NCBI GenBank assembly: GCA_937863915.1
Contig: CALMID010000320.1
Location: 1 to 5,532 of the forward strand
Direction: 5' to 3'
From: an uncultured Pseudomonas sp.
GTDB taxonomy: Bacteria; Pseudomonadota; Gammaproteobacteria; Pseudomonadales; Pseudomonadaceae
Length of the DNA: 5,532 nucleotides
Under the pieces are notes generated by a model. It did not search any database and had not been told where the DNA came from. It was given only the letters and a program-made list of their open reading frames with translations. The stretch's first letter is position 1. Every line of letters starts with the position of its first letter. A program made the position numbers and the translations under genes. This document shows, one piece after another, positions 1 to 5,532 of this stretch.

Positions 1-321
1 CGCATGCGCTCGGAGCGTGAGCGAGAGGCTCGTGAGCACCGTGCCAAGGGGCGTGAGCAGGCTGAAGGCGTGCGTGCCGATGCCGACCGCCAGAAGCGCG
101 TGATCCTGGCGGAGGCTTATCGTCAGGCGGAAGAGGTGCGGGGTGATGGCGATGCCAAAGCCGCGTCCATCTACGCCAAGGCTTTTGGTCAGGATGCCGA
201 GTTCTACAGCTTCTACCGCAGCCTCAAGGCCTACCGCGAGAGCTTCTCCAGCAAGAGCGACGTGCTGGTGCTGGATCCGGGCAATGACTTCTTCCGTTAT
301 CTGGAAAAGTCCAAGCCTTAA
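1..321 (+). CDS. hflC: HflC, C-terminal part (5' end lies outside the window)
   Basis: HflC is a membrane-anchored SPFH/band-7 protein. With HflK it forms a large periplasmic-facing complex around the FtsH protease and modulates its activity. Only the last 106 codons are present, in frame from base 1 and ending at TAA 319-321. What is seen is the charged, Ala/Glu/Arg-rich helix that follows the SPFH domain (RMRSEREREAREHRAKG, then ADADRQKRVILAEAYRQAEE). It is followed by the conserved tail, with GDGDAKAASIYAKAFGQD, FYRSLKAYRESF and the terminal DFFRYLEK. This tail matches E. coli HflC as I remember it almost block for block. The ATG at base 4 is an internal methionine, not the start. The downstream order yjeT-hisZ-purA agrees with the hfq-hflX-hflK-hflC neighbourhood of pseudomonads. 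Nothing suggests damage; the truncation is only the window edge. Confidence 0.95.
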   Translation, partial: RMRSEREREAREHRAKGREQAEGVRADADRQKRVILAEAYRQAEEVRGDGDAKAASIYAKAFGQDAEFYSFYRSLKAYRESFSSKSDVLVLDPGNDFFRYLEKSKP

Positions 322-322
322 A

Positions 323-366
323 CGCAGAACCCCGGCAGAGCAAACGCGCTGCCGGGGTAGTCTGCG
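323..366 (+). other. Long GC-rich hairpin after hflC
   Basis: Bases 330-338 (CCCCGGCAG) pair perfectly with 349-357 (CTGCCGGGG). A329-T358 extends the stem, and an outer helix of 5 bp can form between 323-327 (CGCAG) and 362-366 (CTGCG). It begins one base after the hflC stop codon. No T-run follows, so by itself it is a poor intrinsic terminator. It could protect the 3' end of the hflKC transcript, or act together with the terminator at 390-413 (see findings). The structure is read from the sequence; its role is inferred. Confidence 0.6.
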
Positions 367-389
367 GGTAATTTGTGGTACCATAAGCC

Positions 390-413
390 AGCCGGGAAAA
401 TCCCGGCTTTTTT
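390..413 (+). terminator. Rho-independent terminator between hflC and yjeT
   Basis: An 8-bp perfect stem (AGCCGGGA at 390-397 with TCCCGGCT at 401-408) has a three-base AAA loop and runs straight into six T residues (408-413). It ends 15 bases before the yjeT start codon. It should therefore stop at least part of the transcription arriving from hflC and set the yjeT-hisZ-purA genes partly apart. I see no convincing promoter between it and the yjeT start, so partial read-through may be how the downstream genes are expressed. Confidence 0.8.
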
Positions 414-428
414 GCGTCTGCGGGAATC

Positions 429-614
429 ATGTGGCAGCAACTGGGTATCGCGCTTTGTCTCGTGCTGGTGCTGGAAGGCATCCTGCCCTTTCTTTGCCCG
501 CAGCAATGGCGCAGCGCAATCATGAGTCTGGCCCGGCTGAGTGAACCTCGGCTGCGGCTTATCGGGCTGGCCAGCATGCTGCTGGGAACCGGTCTTCTGT
601 ATCTGCTGCACTGA
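429..614 (+). CDS. yjeT: DUF2065 (YjeT-like) small inner-membrane protein
   Basis: This is a 61-residue protein of unknown function in the DUF2065 family. E. coli yjeT has the same place between hflC and purA. The sequence shows two hydrophobic segments, about residues 4-22 and 43-60. They are joined by a short basic loop holding PQQWR and ARLSEPRLR. The family-like features are EGILPFL (residues 16-22), Trp27, and [11 protein letters not shown] at the start of the second helix. It is probably an inner-membrane hairpin with both ends on the same side. The only Shine-Dalgarno-like bases are GGGA at 422-425, very close to the ATG, so initiation may be weak. The next gene, hisZ, starts 34 bases after the TGA, which suggests cotranscription. 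The reading frame and family look safe; a role with HflKC/FtsH is only suggested by position. Confidence 0.85.
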   Translation: MWQQLGIALCLVLVLEGILPFLCPQQWRSAIMSLARLSEPRLRLIGLASMLLGTGLLYLLH

Positions 615-633
615 AGACCTGCCGCCTGGGCAA

Positions 634-640
634 GAGGGGA
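634..640 (+). promoter_or_regulatory. Ribosome binding site of hisZ
   Basis: GAGGGGA lies 8 bases before ATG 649. It decides the start: the open frame continues upstream to 541 but there overlaps yjeT, and those 36 extra codons (rich in Cys and Trp) do not look like HisZ. Confidence 0.7.
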
Positions 641-648
641 ATGGGGAA

Positions 649-3181
<2,533 letters not shown>

Positions 3182-3196
3182 TTCTGTCAGGGGTAA

Positions 3197-3226
3197 GCAA
3201 AAGGGCCGCCATTGCGGCCCTTTTGC
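3197..3226 (+). terminator. Intrinsic terminator after purA
   Basis: Bases 3197-3209 are perfectly complementary to 3214-3226, a 13-bp stem with the four-base loop CATT. The core is GGGCCGC/GCGGCCC flanked by AAAA and TTTT, so it can work on either strand. It starts 15 bases after the purA stop codon and closes the purA unit before the chemoreceptor gene. Confidence 0.88.
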
Positions 3227-3242
3227 ATTTCTGTACGCGCTG

Positions 3243-3269
3243 TCACGGTGCAAGCAGGCTGGGCTATAA
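3243..3269 (+). promoter_or_regulatory. Candidate promoter of the chemoreceptor gene (sigma-28-like, or sigma-70 -10)
   Basis: TCAC (3243-3246), 15 bases, then GGCTATAA (3262-3269) resembles the flagellar sigma factor FliA pattern TAAA-N15-GCCGATAA. Six of eight bases match in the -10 box and the spacing is exact. The -35 box is weaker: two of four to TAAA, three of four to the TCAA form seen in pseudomonads. The same region holds TATAAC (3265-3270), which could instead be a sigma-70 -10 box, but no good -35 stands 16-18 bases before it. It would give a leader of about 30 bases. The terminator just upstream makes a promoter here necessary; which one is uncertain. Confidence 0.35.
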
Positions 3270-3295
3270 CTTTCTAAGGCGCAATCGGTGCCGCT

Positions 3296-3301
3296 GGGAG
3301 G
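3296..3301 (+). promoter_or_regulatory. Ribosome binding site of the chemoreceptor gene
   Basis: GGGAGG lies 6 bases before GTG 3308 and supports this non-ATG start, which places a membrane segment about 15 residues from the N-terminus. Confidence 0.7.
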
Positions 3302-3307
3302 TTTGTC

Positions 3308-5242
3308 GTGTCCGCCATTCTTGCGTTGCTGCGAAGTCGACTGTTGCGTCCGGCCTTCATTGCTCTCGGCGTGGCTTTCGTGATTCAGGTGCTGGTGGTG
3401 CTGATGCTGACGCGCTCGACTGTCAGTGGTCTGGTGGATGAACTGGCCGCCGGCCTGGCGGCAGATACCCAGCGCGTGGCGGGCGGACTGGAGTCGGCTA
3501 CGGCGGAGGTGCGCAAAAGCCTTGACGGCATGGCGGCCAGCACCCGTGATCGTTTGACCACCGGCCTGACGGCGCGCCTGGAGGAGGAGCAGCAGGAGCT
3601 GCGTGTCGAGTTGGAGCGCAGCCTCAAGCAGTCCGCCGATGACATGGCACAGTTGCTCGCCTCCGTGGCGCCGAAAGCCATCTGGGATAACGACGTGCCG
3701 GCGCTGACCGAGCTGGCGCGCATGGCGCAGCGCAATGGCAACGTGCTGTTCGTGGTGTATTTCGATGCTCAGGGGCAGCGCCTGACGCGCCATCTCAATC
3801 GTCAGGATTCACGCGTGCAGCAATTGCTGGAAAAGGGTGAAGGCAAGGGTGCCCTGGTCAAGGTGTTGAACGCTGCGGCGCAGGATCCCTATGTGTATGT
3901 CACGGAAGCGCAGATCAGTCCCATGGGCAGTGTGATCGGCAAGGTACTGCTCGGTGTCTCCACGGCTCAGGTGGACGATACGCTCTCAGCGCTGGATCGT
4001 CGTTTTACCGGCCTGATCGAGAGCAGCGGCCAGCTGGTTGAGGATGGCTTGAGCGGTGCCGCCAAGGACAGTAGTGCGATTCTCTCGGCGCGTCTCAAGG
4101 TTGCCCATGAGGCGGCGCTGGGTATGGCCGGCAGCAGCCGGCAGTTGGTTGAGTCGGCGGCGCAGCGTCTGCTCTGGCAGGTCAGTGGCGGTCTGGTGAT
4201 TGTGGCCGTGCTGGTGTTGCTGGTGCTCGCGGCCATTCTCGGTTGGCGAGTGGTCAATCGTCTGCGTCTGCTGATCGGTGCGCTCGGCGAGCTGGCTGCT
4301 GGTGAGGGGGATCTGACGCGGTGGGTCGAGATGCGCAGCAGCGACGAGCTGGGAGAGATGGCCGGCGTGGTCAATGGCTTCGTTGCCCGCCTGCAGCCGA
4401 TCATGCGTGAGGCCAGTCAGGTGGCTCAGCGCACCGATACCGAGATTGCCGGGCTTGGGCGCCGCAGTGCGGCTGCGGAGGCTGCGACGGCACGGCAGTG
4501 CGACGAGGTGGCTGGCAGTCTGCAGGCGCTGGCGCAGATGAGCAGCGATGCACAGGCGGAAAGCCTGGCCATGCAGGATGCGTTGCAGCGCGTGGCAGCT
4601 ATTCGTCAGGCGGCCGAAGAGAATGCGGCGATCGCTGTTCGGGTCAATGGTCTGATCGAGGGTCTGGTGCTGCGGGTGGAAAATGGCGCCGCGGTGATCG
4701 AACGTCTGGCTCAGCAGAGTCAGCAGATCGAAGTGGTGCTAAGTGTGATTCATGGCATTGCCGAGCAGACCAATCTGCTGGCGCTGAATGCGGCTATCGA
4801 GGCGGCGCGGGCGGGCGAGAGTGGTCGCGGTTTTGCCGTGGTGGCCGATGAGGTGCGGGCGCTGGCGAGCAAGACTCAGCAGTCGACCGGGGATATTCAG
4901 AGTCATATCAACGCACTGCAGCAGGGCGCGGGAGAGGCGGTTGCTGCGGTATCCCAGGCGGCGCAGCAGGCGCGGGAAGGGCAGTTGGCCCTGCAGCAGA
5001 GCGCAGGCCTGCAGCAGTCGATCCAGCATTCGGTGAATGATGTGCATGGGGCGATCGATTCGGCATCGCTGGCGGCGCGGCATCAGGCGGAAGGAGTGGA
5101 TGCCGTGCGCGGTCGGGTCGAGATCATTCATGGCGAGGCGCAGCGGGTCGCCGACGTGGTCGGCGAGATGGCGGCTAGCGGTCGGGTGCTGGAAGAGTTG
5201 GCTGAACAGTTGCGCAGCAGCCTAGGCCAGTTCAAGGCCTGA
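3308..5242 (+). CDS. Methyl-accepting chemotaxis protein (transmembrane chemoreceptor)
   Basis: This 644-residue chemoreceptor should sense a periplasmic signal and control the CheA kinase through CheW. Order of parts: a short basic N-terminus; membrane helix 1 at about 16-35; a helical, charged, coiled-coil-like stretch at 36-118; a compact mixed region at about 119-222 ([52 protein letters not shown]) that looks like a PAS/Cache-type sensor; a second long helix at 223-290; membrane helix 2 at about 294-313; HAMP at about 314-365 ([20 protein letters not shown]); and the cytoplasmic signalling hairpin. The hairpin tip is the near-invariant block from [19 protein letters not shown] (486-504) through [15 protein letters not shown] (506-520). 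The arms on either side are of similar length. There is no C-terminal CheR/CheB-binding pentapeptide; the protein ends in QFKA. The GTG start is backed by GGGAGG. The gene stands alone between two terminators, so it is probably monocistronic. The ligand cannot be told from the sequence. I recall a receptor next to purA in some pseudomonads but not in P. aeruginosa PAO1. Confidence 0.94.
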   Translation: MSAILALLRSRLLRPAFIALGVAFVIQVLVVLMLTRSTVSGLVDELAAGLAADTQRVAGGLESATAEVRKSLDGMAASTRDRLTTGLTARLEEEQQELRVELERSLKQSADDMAQLLASVAPKAIWDNDVPALTELARMAQRNGNVLFVVYFDAQGQRLTRHLNRQDSRVQQLLEKGEGKGALVKVLNAAAQDPYVYVTEAQISPMGSVIGKVLLGVSTAQVDDTLSALDRRFTGLIESSGQLVEDGLSGAAKDSSAILSARLKVAHEAALGMAGSSRQLVESAAQRLLWQVSGGLVIVAVLVLLVLAAILGWRVVNRLRLLIGALGELAAGEGDLTRWVEMRSSDELGEMAGVVNGFVARLQPIMREASQVAQRTDTEIAGLGRRSAAAEAATARQCDEVAGSLQALAQMSSDAQAESLAMQDALQRVAAIRQAAEENAAIAVRVNGLIEGLVLRVENGAAVIERLAQQSQQIEVVLSVIHGIAEQTNLLALNAAIEAARAGESGRGFAVVADEVRALASKTQQSTGDIQSHINALQQGAGEAVAAVSQAAQQAREGQLALQQSAGLQQSIQHSVNDVHGAIDSASLAARHQAEGVDAVRGRVEIIHGEAQRVADVVGEMAASGRVLEELAEQLRSSLGQFKA

Positions 5243-5246
5243 AACG

Positions 5247-5275
5247 AAAAAACCGAGCCAGAGGCTCGGTTTTTT
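5247..5275. terminator. Bidirectional terminator shared by the chemoreceptor gene and tRNA-Leu
   Basis: CCGAGCC (5253-5259) pairs with GGCTCGG (5263-5269) around an AGA loop, flanked by six A on the left and six T on the right. It is a proper intrinsic terminator on both strands. On the + strand it follows the chemoreceptor stop codon by 4 bases. On the - strand it begins 9 bases after the CCA end of tRNA-Leu. Confidence 0.9.
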
Positions 5276-5284
5276 CTTGAAGAG

Positions 5285-5371
5285 TGGTGCCCAGGAGAAG
5301 ACTCGAACTTCCACGGTGTTGCCACCGCTAGGACCTGAACCTAGTGCGTCTACCAATTCCGCCACCTGGGC
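5285..5371 (-). tRNA. tRNA-Leu, anticodon CAG, complete
   Basis: This 87-nucleotide class II tRNA gene is read on the - strand. The acceptor arms GCCCAGG (5' end at 5371) and CCTGGGC (5295-5289) pair perfectly. They are followed by discriminator A and an encoded CCA (5287-5285). The anticodon stem CTAGG/CCTAG encloses the loop TTCAGGT, giving anticodon CAG (5337-5335), which reads CUG, the main leucine codon of GC-rich pseudomonads. The long variable arm typical of tRNA-Leu is GGTG-GCAA-CACC (5326-5315). The T arm has the TTCGAGT loop. No clear promoter is seen directly upstream, so it may be cotranscribed with the second copy at 5480. Confidence 0.97.
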
Positions 5372-5479
5372 ACATTGCGATGATCACTCATCGACTTACG
5401 CGGTTTACCTAGCAAGCCAGGCGGTACTGCGCCAACCGTTACAGCAAAATCAAGTCAGTGACTCGACTTCTTAAATAAG
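5372..5479 (-). other. Spacer between the two tRNA-Leu genes
   Basis: This 108-base gap has no coding sequence, no terminator and no convincing promoter. It contains a 6-bp hairpin, CGATGA (5378-5383) with TCATCG (5388-5393), loop TCAC, just before the mature 5' end of the downstream tRNA. The absence of a terminator fits a single precursor holding both tRNAs. Confidence 0.5.
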
Positions 5480-5532
5480 TGGTGCCCAGGAGAAGACTCG
5501 AACTTCCACGGTGTTGCCACCGCTAGGACCTG
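5480..5532 (-). tRNA. Second tRNA-Leu (CAG), 3' part only; continues beyond the window
   Basis: The 53 bases are identical to 5285-5337 of the first copy. They include the encoded CCA (5482-5480), the discriminator A, the 3' acceptor arm, T arm, variable arm and the 3' side of the anticodon arm. The window stops exactly at the first anticodon base, so the CAG anticodon (5532-5530) is complete. The D arm and 5' acceptor strand lie outside. It is transcribed before the first copy. Confidence 0.93.

Noticed and set aside
4..321. A separate gene starting at ATG 4
   Set aside because: The frame is open through base 1 and the sequence matches the interior and tail of HflC, so this ATG is internal.
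371..390. Promoter with a TACCAT -10 box before yjeT
   Set aside because: No acceptable -35 box at 16-18 bases, and transcription would begin inside the terminator stem.
3182..3307. Remnant attachment site from integration at tRNA-Leu, with the receptor gene as cargo
   Set aside because: I looked for a copy of the tRNA 3' end (GTGCCCAGG and flanks) on the purA side of the receptor and found none. There is also no integrase or transposase in the window.
5277..5474. 65-codon open frame on the + strand near the right end
   Set aside because: It lies antisense to the complete tRNA-Leu and its spacer, and its translation is just the complement of the tRNA.

Overview
The window is a stretch of gammaproteobacterial chromosome, most likely Pseudomonas. 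The gene order hflC – DUF2065/yjeT – hisZ – purA, the codon bias towards G/C in third positions, and the protein sequences all fit that genus. It is mostly ordinary housekeeping DNA. The less conserved part is a chemoreceptor gene between purA and a tandem tRNA-Leu pair.

Layout: positions 1-321 hold the 3' end of hflC, which encodes a subunit of the HflKC membrane complex that modulates FtsH. The gap at 322-428 holds two consecutive GC-rich hairpins, the second a good intrinsic terminator. Next, all on the + strand, come a 61-codon two-helix membrane protein gene (DUF2065, E. coli YjeT type, 429-614), hisZ (649-1836) and purA (1889-3181). The gaps between these three are short (34 and 52 bases) and hold no convincing terminator, so they look like one transcription unit. 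It ends at a 13-bp perfect hairpin at 3197-3226. A separate + strand unit encodes a 644-residue transmembrane methyl-accepting chemotaxis protein (3308-5242), preceded by a possible sigma-28-like promoter. On the - strand are a complete tRNA-Leu(CAG) (5285-5371) and the 3' part of a second one, identical as far as it is visible (5480-5532). The chemoreceptor gene and the tRNA genes converge on one bidirectional terminator at 5247-5275.

How the genes work together: HisZ is the regulatory partner of short-form HisG (not in this window), which commits ATP and PRPP to histidine. PurA makes the AMP precursor from IMP. The histidine pathway releases AICAR back into purine synthesis, so the hisZ–purA linkage makes metabolic sense. 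The chemoreceptor has no evident functional link to these genes. I see no defence system, mobile element, CRISPR array or other new system. The points most worth checking are the attenuator-like hairpin pair before yjeT, the placement and promoter of the chemoreceptor gene, and its unusual helical ectodomain.
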